From: Oehlia diaphana
Taxonomy: Eukaryota > Glomeromycota > Glomeromycetes > Glomerales > Glomeraceae
Assembly (NCBI GenBank): GCA_003833135.1
Contig: QZLH01000284.1
Span: 23,487-87,486 of the forward strand
Reading direction: 5' to 3'
DNA length: 64,000 nucleotides
Part shown: in pieces, positions 49,708 to 63,553 of the stretch
Layout: every line of letters begins with the position of its first letter
How positions within the stretch are numbered: position 1 is the first letter of the stretch
Translations under genes and position numbers: made by a program
The notes under the pieces: generated by a model
What the model was told of the DNA's origin: nothing
The model's input: only the letters and a program-made list of their open reading frames with translations
Database searches by the model: none

Positions 49708-49753
49708 AGAAGTATTTGTCTTTATTTACTCTAATACACAATTTTCAATTTTT

Positions 49754-52240
49754 TCATCGTGGAATACCACGACCACGACCTCTAAATGATCTTTGAGCCC
49801 CACCTCTTGGCATTGGAGGACCACCTTGAGGTTTTTCTGATGCTGGATTTCTTACAGTTTCGTCCACACTTAAAATTAAGCATGCTGCTTCTGTAGCAGC
49901 GGCAATTGCATTTGTTTTTACAAGTGCAGGTTCCCAAACAAACTTTTCATAATTGTCAGTAATAGATTCAGCATTGATATCCACACCATACCAAAGAGCA
50001 CCTGTAATCAGAAATAGTTATCATTTATAATCATATTTTTGATGCAATAAAAATACAAATATCATTTAAATATGGTTATTAGAATTACCCTGGGCATGTT
50101 TCATTCTTAGATTATTCAACATATCGGTTGCATCGAAACCTGCATTATCACATAATTGACGGGGAATAATTTCCAATGCACGTGCAAAAGCACCGATAAT
50201 CAATTGTTGTTTTCCTTCAATTGTCCGAGAATAATCTCGAAGATATTTAGATATTTCCATCTTATAAGATAAAAGAATGTAATTAAGTATCCAACAAATA
50301 ACAAAAACAAAAAAAAAAAAAAGTTTTCGAACCTCTGTGGCACCGCCACCAGCAACTGTCAAATTATTCTTAATGCATCTTTTCACTATCATGATTGCGT
50401 CATGCAAACTTCTTTCTACTTCTGCAATAAATTGTTCTGCACCGCCTCTTAAAATGAGAGTACAGGTTTTTGTTGCAGGGCAGCCCTCGAAGAGATTAAA
50501 TCTTTCACCACCAATTTGTTTTTCTTCAAAATATTCACATGTACCTAAATGCTTTTCCTCAATATTAGAAACAGTGGTTTGAATCGAGCCACCAACTGCA
50601 TTTACTACACGATTAAGATCTTCGGCAGGTACTCGACCTGCACAAAAGATATCCCTATCAGCAAAATATTGAGTCGCTAAATCACCAATCGGTAATCTTG
50701 AAAGTACTACTTTTGCTCCAGTGTTAACAATAGTTTCAAGTTTTGAATATATAATGGTCCATTCAGCATCAACAATTGCTTGATATTCCTATTAAAAGTT
50801 TAGCATTCATTATAAAATTACCATTAAAAAGACAAATTTAATAAGCTAAAATATGATATGTACCGAAACATCGTCAATTCTGACTTCTGCATTGTCTTTT
50901 TCAGCTTTCAATTCTAATTCAATATTTAAGGACAATATCTTAGGATTTTTAAACGATTTTGGTTGTTGTTCAAATCCAGCATATGAGAATGTTTTTTTGA
51001 AAGCAACACCATCAACAAGTAGGGAATCCTTTAGAATAACAAAAAGTTTTATAAAAATGACTATGAAGTGTAAAAATATGTAAATATTTATCATAAAATA
51101 CTATGGCTTTACCTCCATGGCACCACCAGGAATTCTCTTTACACCAATTAATTTCTCATTTAATTCTTCTTGATCCAGTTTCAATACTGCATTAACAACC
51201 ATATTTGTAAAGAAATCTTCATGCGAGTGAATGAGTTTCGAAGACATAGCTGTTCCGGCACATTTCTTAAGCAGATCTCGAAATTGACTAATAACAAATA
51301 ATTTTAGAAAAGGTTAGTAAAATATAATTGAGTAATAAGTTGTAAAAACTTACATATCATCAGTACGCTCAATCGTGATCGCAATTTCTTTGATTTTATT
51401 TATTGCCTACGTGAATAAATAAATATAGAATTGGGTAACTTGCAAAATAAAAAAAAAAATAAACTTAAATTTGTTATACCAATTGAGCAGCGTTTCTATA
51501 ACCCTTAATAATAATATGAGGACTAACTCCATCTTCAATATAACCCCTAACTTCTTTCAACAATTCTCCTGCGAGCAAGACTACACTTGTGGTCCCATCG
51601 CCAACCTAAAATAATTTATAAAATCAGCGAAATCACGTGATAGAAACTAGTAACTGATTCATACTTCGGCATCTTGTGATCTTGCAATGTCGACAAGAGT
51701 CTTTGCAGCGGGATGCACAACATCCAGGAGTTTCATAATCGTAGCACCATCATTCGAGATTGTAACTTCCCCTACACATAAATGGTATTTATGATCATTC
51801 TCTATAAAACAAAAAAAAAAACTACAAATAATCTTCAAATTACCCTTTTCATCAACGATCAATTTATCCATGCCTCTTGGTCCCAATGTTGTTCTAACAG
51901 TGTCAACTACTGCTAAACAAGCATTGATATTGGATAGAAGTTGACCACGACCTTGAGACGCATCCGTTCCCTCTTTGAGCAAGATAATTTGGGGTTGCTA
52001 ATATAATCAACCAAAATAGAGTTGGATAAGAAATTGACGTTTCAATCAAATTAATAGATTTTTTTCTCTATTTATGTAATAATGAGTTAATAAATACAGT
52101 CATAAGACGTCGTAAGACAACGAGGTATAATTCCCAATTGCGTTCTTAAAATTATATTCCTTCATGTACTTATAGAGAGAGTTGACTGTACTCACAAACG
52201 AAATAAATAATCATACCATCATTGGAACTCTTCCAGCCAT
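49754..52240 (-). CDS. CCT7: CCT7, eta subunit of the TRiC/CCT chaperonin
   Basis: Ten exons on the minus strand (52240-52217, 51997-51844, 51771-51665, 51605-51480, 51406-51354, 51287-51113, 51028-50864, 50788-50333, 50260-50089, 50001-49754) give 559 aa. The product is one of eight paralogous subunits of the cytosolic folding ring for actin and tubulin. Type II chaperonin ATP-site motifs are present: [37 protein letters not shown] and AGGGATE. The start [12 protein letters not shown] after a short MAGRVPMM exon and the [14 protein letters not shown] segment near the end are specific to eta. The C-terminal tail is Gly/Arg-rich ([12 protein letters not shown]), as in other eta subunits. No sign of damage. 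Confidence 0.96.
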
Positions 52241-52428
52241 TATGATAGTGTAAAAATTTTTCGTAATCTGATCGAAAAAAAAGAGCGTGATTGAACTAAC
52301 TGTTACCCACAATACTCAACAATACTTATCAGCCGATCATTACTATTTTGGTCACGCACTTAAAGCATTATAAATATGGTTCTTGTTGGTCGACTTCACG
52401 TTAACTATAAGTTTTATTCATCATAATA
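52241..52428. promoter_or_regulatory. Shared divergent promoter region (CCT7 / BRR2)
   Basis: The start codons of CCT7 (minus) and BRR2 (plus) are 188 bp apart and point away from each other, so their promoters must share this segment. No specific binding site could be assigned. Confidence 0.55.
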
Positions 52429-55400
52429 ATGGCTGAGCAAATTGCAAGGGGAAATCAATATCAATACACTGCAAATTCAAATCTTGTCCTTCAGGCCAAT
52501 AGATCTGAATTACCAAGAAGAGATCATGAACCTTCCGGCGAGCCGGAGTCGTTATGGGGCAAAATTAACCCAAAAGATTTTGGTAGCCGAGCTCAAAGGA
52601 GTACTTTAAATGATATACAAGCGAAAAAGAAAAAAGCCAAACATGTTGCTGAGGTTGAAGAAAAGAAGAAACGTCGAAAAGAAGAAAGGTTATTTTGCTG
52701 TTTATTTATTTTGATCTTTACGATTTGATAACTTAACAAAGCTAATTTAAATATTTTATTAATTTTGTAGTGCATTAAAAAAAGCATACGGTTATTCCAA
52801 TGTACTAGCTGCAACAGAATATTTCGATGAACAATCTTATAGACCAAGGACAAAGGAAACCCGGGAGACATATGAACTAATATTGGCATTTGTTCACCAA
52901 AACCTTGGTGATCAGGCTCAAGATGTTATTCGTAGTGCTGCAGATGATATATTAAAAATACTGAAGAATGAAAATCTCAAAGATTTTGATAAAAAAAGAG
53001 AAATTGAGTCTTTCATCGGTACAATTGCACCTGATCGGTTTGCTCAGTTGGTTAATCTAGGGAAAAAGATAACAGATTATCATACAGGAGAGACAATGGA
53101 TCTCGATAAAGAGGGAGATCTTGCAGGAGAAATTGATGATGAATTAGGTGTTGCTGTAGTTTTTGATGAAGAGGAAGAACAGGAAGATGAATACGGAACG
53201 TATGAGGTTGAATCAGGGGAAGAAGAGGAAGATGATGAAGGAGTAGAAGCAGAGACAAGTGGAGTGTTGGGCGTAGGGCAAGTTGAGGATGATGAAGACA
53301 AAGAGATTGTCACAGATGAAGAAAACGAAGGGTTTAAAACAGTTTTAGGACCTGAAATATCGAAATCCAGAAAAATTACCTCTGCACAGACAGAACAAAA
53401 AATATCACCACACGATATTGATGCTTTTTGGCTTCAACGTTTGGTAGCTAATTATTATTCAGATCCACATACAGCACAAGAAAAAACTTCAAGCACTATG
53501 CAGATTCTTGCATCAGACGTAAATACACGAGATTGCGAAAATGAGTTGATGGCTTTATTTGAATATGACAAATTCGATCTTGTAAAGATATTAACACGTA
53601 ATCGCGAGTTAATTGTATGGTGTACTAAGCTAGCTAGAGCTGGTACCGATGGGGCGGAACGTCAAAATATTGAACGTGAAATGCGTGAACATGGACTAGA
53701 ATGGATTTTGAGGGATCTTGGTGGAGAAAGAATCCGTCGTGGAGAAGGTGCCGCACGTAAAGGTGTTGTGGAGGATGCAATGGAAATTGATGATAAACCT
53801 GCTTTGGCTCATGGTCCGGTACCAGCTGCTGTCAAAGCTACGCTACCTCCTGGTACAACGGCAACACCAAAAGCAGTAATAGACTTAGAATCTTTAATGT
53901 TTACTCAAGGTGGCCATGTAATGTCAAATAAAACATGTAAATTGCCTGAGGGATCATTTAAAAGTACCAAAAAGGGTTATGAAGAAATTCATGTCCCAGC
54001 ACCAAAACCAAAACCACTTGCAGAAAATGAAAAGCTCATATCAATTGAAGAGCTTCCTCCGTGGGTACATGGTGCCTTCAAAGGTGCAAGAAACCTTAAT
54101 CGTATACAAAGTAAAATTTATCCAGTTGCGTTTGAACAGGATGAAAATTTATTAGTCTGTGCACCAACTGGTTCAGGAAAAACAAATGTTGCCATGCTGT
54201 GTATTCTTAATGAGATGGAGAAAAATCGTAATGAAGAAACAGGTATTATTGATACAGATGCCTTTAAGATCGTATATATTGCTCCAATGAAGGCTCTTGT
54301 ACAAGAGATGGTTGGCAACTTTTCTTCTCGATTACAACAATACGGTATTAAGGTTTCTGAATTAACTGGTGATCGTCAACTCACTAAACAGCAAATTTCA
54401 GAAACACAGATTATAGTCACTACACCTGAAAAATGGGATGTTATAACAAGAAAAGCAACCGATAGAAGTTATACAAATCTTGTTAGGCTTATTATTATTG
54501 ATGAAGTACATTTACTTCATGACGATCGAGGTCCGGTAATAGAAAGCATTGTATCTCGTACTATTCGCCACATGGAGCAAACTCAAGAAATGATTAGATT
54601 AGTGGGACTTTCAGCTACACTTCCTAATTATGGCGATGTAGCTACATTTTTACGTGTAGATCCAAAGAAAGGCTTGTTCCATTTCGACAGCTCATTTCGT
54701 CCATGTCCATTAAAACAGGAATTTATTGGTGTCACAGAAAAGAAAGCAATCAAACGGTTTCAAGTTATGAACGAAGTTACCTATCAAAAAGTCGTAGAAC
54801 AAGCTGGAAAGAATCAAGTATTGATATTTGTTCATTCACGAAAAGAAACTGCAAAAACGGCAAAAACGATTAAAGATATGGCATTAGAAAAAGATACACT
54901 TAGACTATTTCTTAATCCTAGTTCAGCCAGTAGGGAAGTTTTACAAGATGAGCTTCCAAGTATAAAAGATCCAAACCTTTATGAGTTGTTACCTTTCGGA
55001 TTCGCCATACATCATGCGGGAATGTCACGTACTGATCGTACCACAGTTGAGGACTTGTTTGCTGACGGACATATTCAAGTTCTTGTGTCCACGGCAACAT
55101 TAGCTTGGGGTGTCAATCTACCTGCACATACAGTCATTATTAAAGGGACTCAGGTATACTCACCTGAAAAAGGTCGTTGGGTAGAATTAAGTCCTCAGGA
55201 TGTACTTCAAATGTTAGGACGTGCTGGTCGTCCACAATATGATACCTTTGGTGAAGGCATAATTATAACATCTCATAATGAGCTACAATATTATTTATCT
55301 CTGCTTAATCAACAATTACCAATTGAAAGTCAGTTTGTCAGTAAATTGGCTGACAACTTAAATGCAGAAATAGTTTTGGGTACTGTAAGAAACAGAGATG

Positions 55401-58400
55401 AAGCAGTTCAGTGGTTAGGATATACATATTTATATGTTCGTATGTTACGTAATCCTACTCTTTATGCTATTTCAACGGATTATTTGGAAGAAGACCCGTA
55501 TCTTGAACAAAAACGTGTAGACTTAATTCACTCAGCTGGAATGCTGTTGGATAAATCTAATTTGATGAAGTATGATAAAAAGACCGGTAGATTCCAGGTT
55601 ACTGAATTGGGCCGAATTGCTTCACATTTTTATATTACACACACTTCAATGTCGACTTATAACCAGCACTTGAAACCTATGATGGGTCATATTGAATTAT
55701 TTCGTGTATTCGCACTTTCTGATGAATTCAAGTATATTCCTGTTCGTGAGGAGGAAAAACTTGAACTATCTAAATTACTTGAACGTGTACCTATACCTGT
55801 AAAAGAAGGCATTGAAGAGCCAACTTCCAAAATTAATGTTCTTTTACAAGCTTACATTTCACAACTTAAGCTTGACGGTTTTGCTCTTGTTTCTGATATG
55901 GTTTATATTACGCAGTCAGCAAGTAGAATCCTTCGAGCAATGTTTGAAATATGCCTTAAACGAGGTTGGTCTCAACTATCTAGAAGGGCTTTAGATCTTT
56001 GTAAAATGGTAGAAAGGCGTATGTGGCTTTCGATGTCACCATTACGTCAATTTAAACAAATGCCCATGGAAGTGGTTAAAAAAATAGAAAAGAAGGATTT
56101 TCCTTGGGAAAGATACTTTGACTTGAATCCACAAGAGATTGGTGAACTTGTTGGAATACCTAAAGTTGGAAAGTTGATTCATAAATTTATTCATCAATTT
56201 CCAAAATTGGAGCTTGTTACTTACGTCCAACCAATTACTAGATCATTACTACGAGTGGAACTTAAAATTACTCCCGATTTTATGTGGGATGATAAAGTTC
56301 ATGGTACGGCCGAAGCTTTTTGGGTTGTAGTTGAAGACGTTGACGGGGAAGTCATATTATACCACGATTCATTTATACTCAAACAAAAATACGCTGAAGA
56401 GGATCATGTTATAACATTTACTGTACCGCTTTTTGAGCCTCTTCCACCAAATTATTTTATTTCCATTATCTCGGATCGTTGGTTACATTGTGAAACCAAA
56501 TTACCTATGTCATTTAGACATTTAATACTTCCAAAAAAGTATCCACCACACACAGAGTTGCTTGATATGCAGCCTTTACCTGTATCAGCATTACGCAATC
56601 GTGAATATGAAGCCGTATATAATGGATGGGTTGATAAATTTAACCCTATTCAAACCCAGGTATTCAATGCATTATATAACATGAACGATAATGTCTTTGT
56701 TGGAGCTCCCACAGGAAGCGGTAAAACTGTTTGCGCTGAATTCGCACTCCTTCGATTATGGTCTACTCCGAATCACGGACGCTGTGTATATATCGCGCCA
56801 TTCCAAGAAGTTGTTGATCTTCAAGTTGCACAATGGAGACAAAAATTTGGTAAAATTCAAGGTGGAAAAAACATCGTGGCACTTACCGGTGAAACAAGTG
56901 CAGACCTTCGTTTACTTGAAAGTGGTGATGTTATTTTTGCTACACCAACACAATGGGATGTAATGTCCCGTCGATGGAAACAACGTAAAAACGTTCAAAC
57001 CGTAGCATTGTTCATAGCAGATGAATTACATCTGATTGGCAGTGATGTTGGACCAACGTACGAAATTATTGTTTCAAGAATGCGTTATATTGCTCATCAA
57101 ACAAAGAATTCAATTCGTATTGTATGTTTAAGTACCTCATTAGCCAATGCTCAAGACCTCGGAGAGTGGATCGGTTCTACCCCTCATACCATTTTTAATT
57201 TTCATCCTAGTGTTCGTCCTGTACCATTAGAAATTCATATCCAGAGTTACAGCATTCCTCATTTTGCTTCACTCATGATGGCTATGGCTAAACCAACATA
57301 TGTCGCCATTACGAATTATTCGTCTGATAGACCAGCAATTGTATTTGTACCATCACGTAAGCAATGTAGACTTACTGCCGTAGACTTACTCACTTTCTGT
57401 GCAGCTGATGGAACAACGGATCGTTTCCTTCATGCACATGCGAGTGATATTGAAGATCATTTGAAACAAATAAATGATAAAGCTTTGGCTGAAACTCTAC
57501 AACATGGAGTTGGTTTTTATCACGAAGCATTGAGTAAACAAGATAAACGAATTGTAGAAGAATTATTTGAAAGTGGAGCAATACAAGTTGTAGTAGCTTC
57601 ACGTGACACATGCTGGGGTATAAATTTGAGTTGTCATATGGTTATTATTATGGGAACCCAATTCTTTGAGGGTAAAGAGCATAGATATGCTGATTATCCA
57701 ATAACTGATGTTCTTCAAATGATGGGTAGGGCTTGTCGACCACAACATGATGATACTGGCCGCTGTGTATTGATGTGTCAAGCAATCAAAAAAGACTTTT
57801 ATAAAAAATTCTTGTACGAAGCATTACCTGTAGAGTCACATCTGGATCATTTCTTACATGATCATTTCAATGCTGAGGTTGTCACGAAAACTATTGAGAA
57901 TAAACAAGATGCTGTCGATTATCTAACTTGGACATTTTTATATCGTCGTATGGTAGAAAATCCGAATTATTATGGTATGCAAGGCTCTGATCATAGGCAT
58001 CTATCAGACCACTTATCCGAATTAGTTGAAACAACCGTCAATGATCTATCAGCTTCAAAATGTATTGCTTTAGAAGACGAACTAGACGTAACACCACTTA
58101 ATTTAGGCATGATTGCTGCATATTATAATGTTAGTTACACCACCGTTGAAATGTTTAGTATGAGTTTGAATGAAAAGACTAAACTCAAAGGGCTTTTAGA
58201 AATCTTATCGTCAGCTGCTGAATTTGAATCTATTCCTGTTCGTCATCATGAGGATACCGTTCTTAAAAAGATATATGACCGACTACCAGTTAAACTTGGA
58301 AATCCGAAATTTAATTCTCCGCATATTAAAACTAATATTTTACTACAAGCTCATTTTTCAAGAACACAATTACCACCAGATTTGCAATCTGATCAAACAG

Positions 58401-59107
58401 CTGTGTTGGGTAAAGTTATTCCTTTGATTCAATCAATAGTTGACGTAATAAGTTCCAGTGGATGGTTAAAACCTGCATTAGCTTCTATGGAATTAGCACA
58501 GATGTGTGTTCAGGCTCTATGGGATAGTGAATCACCATTAAAACAAATACCTTATTTCACAGCAGATGTTATTAAACGCTGTGAAGAAAGAGAAATTGAT
58601 AATGTTTTTGGCATTATGGAGCTCGAAGACGATGAACGAAATGAGATACTTCAAATGGATGGACGACAATTATATGAAGTTGCTCGCTATGTTAATCGAT
58701 ATCCCAGTATCGATGTCAAGTTTGGTATAAGGGACGAAGATGAACTTGTTGCAGGTTCTCAAGGTGCTCTTGATGTGAAACTTATTCGTGAAGTTGATGA
58801 AGATGATGAAGAAGTTGTAGGACCGGTAATTGCTCCATTTTTCCCTCATAAAAAAGATGAAGGATGGTGGATTGTTATTGGTGACACGGAAAAAAATTCA
58901 TTACTTGGCATTAAGCGTGTTACTTTAAACAAATCTCTTAATGTAAAACTAGATTTCACATGTCCATCAGAAGCTGGTGAACATTCATTAAAATTATTCT
59001 TTATGTCAGATTCTTATTCAGGATGTGATCAAGAATTTGATTTACCAATCAAAGCACAAGAAGGAGCAGAAGATAGTGAAGAAGATGATGAAGCAATGGA
59101 AACTTAA
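52429..59107 (+). CDS. BRR2: Brr2, U5 snRNP Ski2-like RNA helicase
   Basis: Two exons (52429-52688 and 52771-59107) give 2198 aa, close to the usual Brr2 length. Brr2 unwinds U4/U6 to activate the spliceosome. The N-terminal region ([28 protein letters not shown]) and an acidic stretch ([20 protein letters not shown]) precede two helicase cassettes. Cassette 1 has APTGSGKT near residue 550, DEVH near 663, SATLPNY and [12 protein letters not shown]. Cassette 2 has APTGSGKT near 1400, DELH near 1504, STSLANA and [12 protein letters not shown], where ATSK-type Q-motif arginines differ, as expected of the less active C-terminal cassette. Each cassette is followed by a Sec63 domain. The C-terminus is acidic ([12 protein letters not shown]). 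The second exon of 6.3 kb without introns is striking beside its intron-dense neighbours. Confidence 0.97.
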
Positions 59108-59615
59108 ATGAAAAAATTAGCGTTATTTATAAATTTTTCGGTTTTTGAAAAAGTTTTTCTTATTATTCAAATTAATAAATTTAAAACTTAGCTATTCAAA
59201 ATTTAATTTATCTTGTATCTGAAATAATAACATTTATAAAATAATAAGTTTATAATAAGTTTATAATAGTGATGGCGACTGAAACCAAATGTTAATAAAG
59301 TTAAAATGATAGTTTTGTTAAAGCTTTTTTGTATACAAATACGCAAAATACGCATCTGATAACAAAATTGTTTTTATTATAGAATAATTCGTCACTATCT
59401 ACTATATGTAGATCTTTAGTTATAAACTATAAAGTACCAGTCATGACGTAAATTACCTATATGATAAATGGAAATGTCATCTGATCGATGATAACATAGA
59501 TTCATCATGGACTTGGGCTGAAGTTCGAATGATTTAATGATGACATGAACTTATATGTGGAAAGTTTTATAAATATACGTAGAGAAAAAATTATCCACCA
59601 AAAAAAAGGAAAAAA
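59108..59615. other. Intergenic after BRR2
   Basis: The 3' region of BRR2 and the promoter of the next small gene. No other feature seen. Confidence 0.5.
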
Positions 59616-59901
59616 ATGGATCCAAAGAAAAATACCGTAAGTAAAAAAAAAGAGAAACAATTCATTATTTATAATTTAAACTTGTTTAATTTTTCATTAA
59701 ACTTAATAGAACGATAAAGCTATAATCACGCTACCAGAAGTTCATACATCAGTTGAAGAAGCAAAAAAAGCTGAAGAAATAGCTCGCCAAGAACGTATTC
59801 AAGATCATAGAGCAGAAAAACATGCTCATCAAGAAGCGAATGTAGTTAAAAATGCAATTGAAAAAGAACTAAAAGAACTTGAAAATAAAAAAAATGAATA
59901 A
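59616..59901 (+). CDS. Small charged helical protein of 70 aa, family unknown
   Basis: An ATG at 59616 gives seven codons (MDPKKNT) up to a GTAAGT donor. After an intron of 73 bp, exon 2 (59710-59901) continues in frame for 63 codons to a stop. Exon 2 is rich in E, K, A, H and Q with a probable single long helix (VEEAKKAEEIARQERIQDHR). Both the GT-AG intron and codon usage support a real gene that ordinary ORF lists would miss. No signal peptide or membrane segment. The size and charge resemble small coiled-coil or inhibitor-type proteins, but I recognise no family. Confidence 0.6.
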
Positions 59902-60109
59902 TTCAATAATTATTAGTAATGTAATCAACAATTTATTTTATTTCAAATCGATATATATGTAATCAACATTATGATTGATTATAAATCTAGTCTAAATTTG
60001 ATCTGACTATTAATAAAGTATGATGATGGTGTAACATTATATTTATATAAATGCAATGCTTATTCTTTTAATGTTTGAAATTTGTGGGAAAAAACCCCTA
60101 AAAAAAAAA

Positions 60110-61729
60110 ATGCCTCCAATTCCATTAACTTTCACTGATAAATTTCAAGAAATTAATGATTGTTCAGAATCGCAAAAATCTGCGATTGATGAAATCACAA
60201 AAGAATTTGAAATAAACACTGATAAACTTAAAAAAATTGCTGAACATTTTCGTAGTGAAATGAATAAAGGACTTGAAAATCATGGACAGACTGTTGCCAT
60301 GGTTCCCAGTTATGGTAATTAAACATTTCTTTCAAATTTTTTTTTTTATCATCCGATTCACACCTTTTTTAATATATATACAGTTACCGGAATCCCAACT
60401 GGCAAAGAAGTAGGTACATTTCTTGCACTTGATCTTGGAGGTACAAATTTACGAATGTGTCAAGTAAATTTGGAAGGAGATGGAAAAGTATCTGTAAGAC
60501 AACAAAAATACAAAGTATCAGACTCGCTAAAAAATGGAGAAGCACGACATTTATTTGATTATTTAGCAGAATGTGTTGATAAATTTTTATCTGAGTTTAA
60601 TATTAGTAGTGCGGAAGATAAATTAAAATTGGGATTTACATTTTCATTCCCTGTTGATCAAACTGCTATCAATAAAGGAAATTTACTCTATTGGACAAAA
60701 GGTTATACCGCTCCCGGTGCCGTTGGTAAAGATGTCGTATTTATGTTACAAGATTCTTTAAACCGTAAAGTAGTTCCTGTCGAAGTAACTGCTTTAGTTA
60801 ACGATACTGTTGGGACTCTTTTAGCTCATGCTTATAAATATTCTAATACTCTTCTTGGAGTTATACTTGGAACTGGCACAAATGGTGCCTATTTCGAGAA
60901 AATTTCAAATATAAAAAAATTGAAGTCTTTTTCTTCGAATGCTGATCATATGGTTATCAACATTGAATGGGGTGCTTTTGATAATGAGGTATGTTACGTA
61001 ATTACTTTTAAATTCTTTTCACGTGATAAACGGGTAAAAAATTTTTTAACTTTCTTTCTAATAGAGAAAAGTGCTTCCTTTAACTATGTTTGATAATAAA
61101 CTTGATCGAAAATCAAATAATCCTCGGAAACAAGCTTTGGAGAAGTTGATCTCTGGAATGTATCTTGGAGAGATAGCAAGAAATGTTTTATTAAATCTTA
61201 TTGATAGAACATTACTTTTTGATGGTTTCTCTTCGAAAGATCTTAATAATCAATATTATTTTGAGACAGAATATATGTCAACTATAGAAGCGGATGATAC
61301 CAATACACTTGCAAAAACAAAACGGATCTTGGAAGAATCATTAAACTTACCCTCCACAACACTAACAGATCGTCAAATTGTAAAGAGAGTTTGTCAATTA
61401 GTCGGATTACGTGCTGCTAGATTATCTGCTGCTGCTTTATCTGCTGTTATATCTCAGTGCAATGTACCAGAATCTGGCTGCAATGTTGGCATTGATGGCT
61501 CTTTATTTTTATTTTATCCTTCTTTTAAGGAGCGTATTAAAAGTGCTCTTAAAGAAACCCTTGGTCCAAATGCTGATAAAATTGAACTTGAATTAGCACC
61601 CGATGGTTCTGGTGTTGGAGCTGGTAATTAATTACTCATCTTATTTATACAAATGTGTGTTTTTTTTAAACTAATTATGGGATTCTTTTCTTTGTTTATG
61701 TAGCTTTGGCTGCTATGTTATCCGCTTAA
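60110..61729 (+). CDS. Hexokinase
   Basis: Four exons (60110-60314, 60384-60988, 61065-61623, 61704-61729) give 464 aa, the fungal hexokinase length. It phosphorylates glucose and other hexoses with ATP in the cytosol. The motifs are: LDLGGTNLR (phosphate 1), FTFSFPVDQ, LVNDTVGTLLAHAY (catalytic Asp in ND), LGTGTNGAYFE, NIEWGAFDN, then GIDGSLF, and the adenosine-site LAPDGSGVGAG interrupted by the last intron. The final exon supplies LAAMLSA. An upstream in-frame ATG at 60071 would add 13 residues (FEICGKKPLKKK), so the start is not certain. AATAAA at 61867 is a plausible polyadenylation signal. Confidence 0.95.
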
Positions 61730-61865
61730 AGCCTTAAACGATGTACACGCATTGTTTATATTTTGTTGTTATAATTTGAACCATATTCATTATCTTGTAC
61801 TCAAATATTTTTTTTTTTTTACTTCATTGTCAGATTCACATCTTATTGTTTTTGTATTGTATGAT

Positions 61866-61872
61866 CAATAAA
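61866..61872 (+). terminator. Probable poly(A) signal of the hexokinase gene
   Basis: AATAAA about 140 bp after the hexokinase stop codon, followed by an A-rich tract. Confidence 0.5.
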
Positions 61873-63553
61873 GAAAAAAAATTTAAAAAGAATCACCATT
61901 TTTTAAAATCTTCAGTTTCTTGATTAATCAGGCGATTATCTCGACAGTCACTAAATTAACAATAAGTTCAAATAATTCATTATTAAAGAATGTTTTGGCC
62001 CCCATGTCATCATTCATTTTAGGAAATGTAAAATTAAAACATAATTCTGGCTAGAATTACTAAAAATGGAAGATGTGTAACATCTAAAATCTGTGACAGG
62101 ATAACGGTAACAAATATGAACTCATGGCTGCATGTGATCAGTGACACGTAAACATCACTCCTTCCTATTATAACAAGATCGACACTAACTGTCAATCCTA
62201 TTCATGGTGTATTGTAAAATATATGTGATCGACAACGTGCATACAGTGGGTCAAGATTAATACATGTGACGGGTCAAGATTCATATTTTGCAACTGTCAC
62301 AGATTTGAGATAAGCCACTGGCTTAGGAAATGACGTCATTTCTGGCCATTCCCGCACCCTTTTTTTCGTAGCAGATTGTAGCGTAATGAAAATTATAAAG
62401 AGAAATTTTTTTTTAATAACATATAACTTCAAAAATTACTAGATAGTTGTAATTTTGGCTACTCTTTAAGTTTACTTAGAGTGACAAAAGCGATTTGAAA
62501 TATCATTATTGACTTATTTAACAAAAATTTTTCTTTCATGAAATCCAATTTTGGAAATAATTGATAAAGACGGTAGAATCAATCATTTATATGTAAAGTC
62601 AAAATCGGCATTCATAACCTTCTTCTGAATCCTAATTAAACTTGCAGAACATGTGAAATTACATTTACAATATGAGTTTAAAAACTTTATATTGAAGAAA
62701 AAATCCTTAATGCGCTGGCTGCATCACGAACATAGCATACAAAAAAGAGATGCGCCATCCCCTTAGTGTATACACAAATGGATACAAGATTTTTTTCTCT
62801 TAATAAATTAAATATAGTAGACTATTTGATAATAAAACTAAATATAGTAAGATATTTGATAAAGCCTAAGTGAAAAATAAATATGGCAAGCCATTTAATA
62901 ATGTATAACTAATTAGACATGTCATTTGAAATAAAAACTTTTAATTTTCTTTAAATATAATTGTTGATAAAATAATTTTCTCTCAATTCACTTATAAAAC
63001 TCTTTTAATGTAAATTAATTAATTCATTATATCTATAATAACAATAATAAAACAATAATAACAACAATTGCTTAATTGAAAATAACCACCAGCTTATAAA
63101 TACTGTGTCTTGAGTTGATAATTCCTCTAAACTGAAGTCTACTATGAAAGTGGTTGTGGAAAAAGTCATGAATTGAAAAAAGAATACCTTCAAAAGAGTT
63201 ATAAACTCCTTGACAGATTTTTTAACAGTTAGTAAAGCTGCAAAATTGCTTAACTATTTCATAAACAGATGACAGATAAACAATAATATAATTTATCATT
63301 TTATTTTTTTTCCACCAAGTGGGATTTTTTTTCAAAAATTTGTATTGTTATTACTTGTTAGTTTAGTAATTATACAAAATGTATAGTTAAATGGTTATAT
63401 TATTTTGAGATTATTATTTTATTATATGTAAATTTAAAATAGCAGTATTACTCTTTTATTTAAATCTTTCTTTGTTCTTAATTAATATAAATTCATTAAA
63501 TATATTAAAACTAAAATTTAATTTGGACTTAATCACATAAGATTAAGGTTGCT
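61873..63553. other. Intergenic 3' of hexokinase, no gene recognised
   Basis: Stops in all frames. The region is somewhat less AT-rich around 62060-62350, where a CRE-type palindrome occurs, and returns to AT-rich sequence afterwards. Confidence 0.45.
62327..62342. promoter_or_regulatory. Perfect 16-bp palindrome with CRE core TGACGTCA
   Basis: GAAATGACGTCATTTC reads the same on both strands. TGACGTCA is the classic binding site of CREB/ATF-type bZIP factors. No gene starts nearby inside the window; a promoter on either strand, possibly of a gene to the right, is conceivable. Confidence 0.5.

Noticed and set aside
53052..53313. Overlapping minus-strand frames rich in Ser or Leu
   Set aside because: Mirror of the acidic GAA/GAT-rich part of BRR2; composition artefact.
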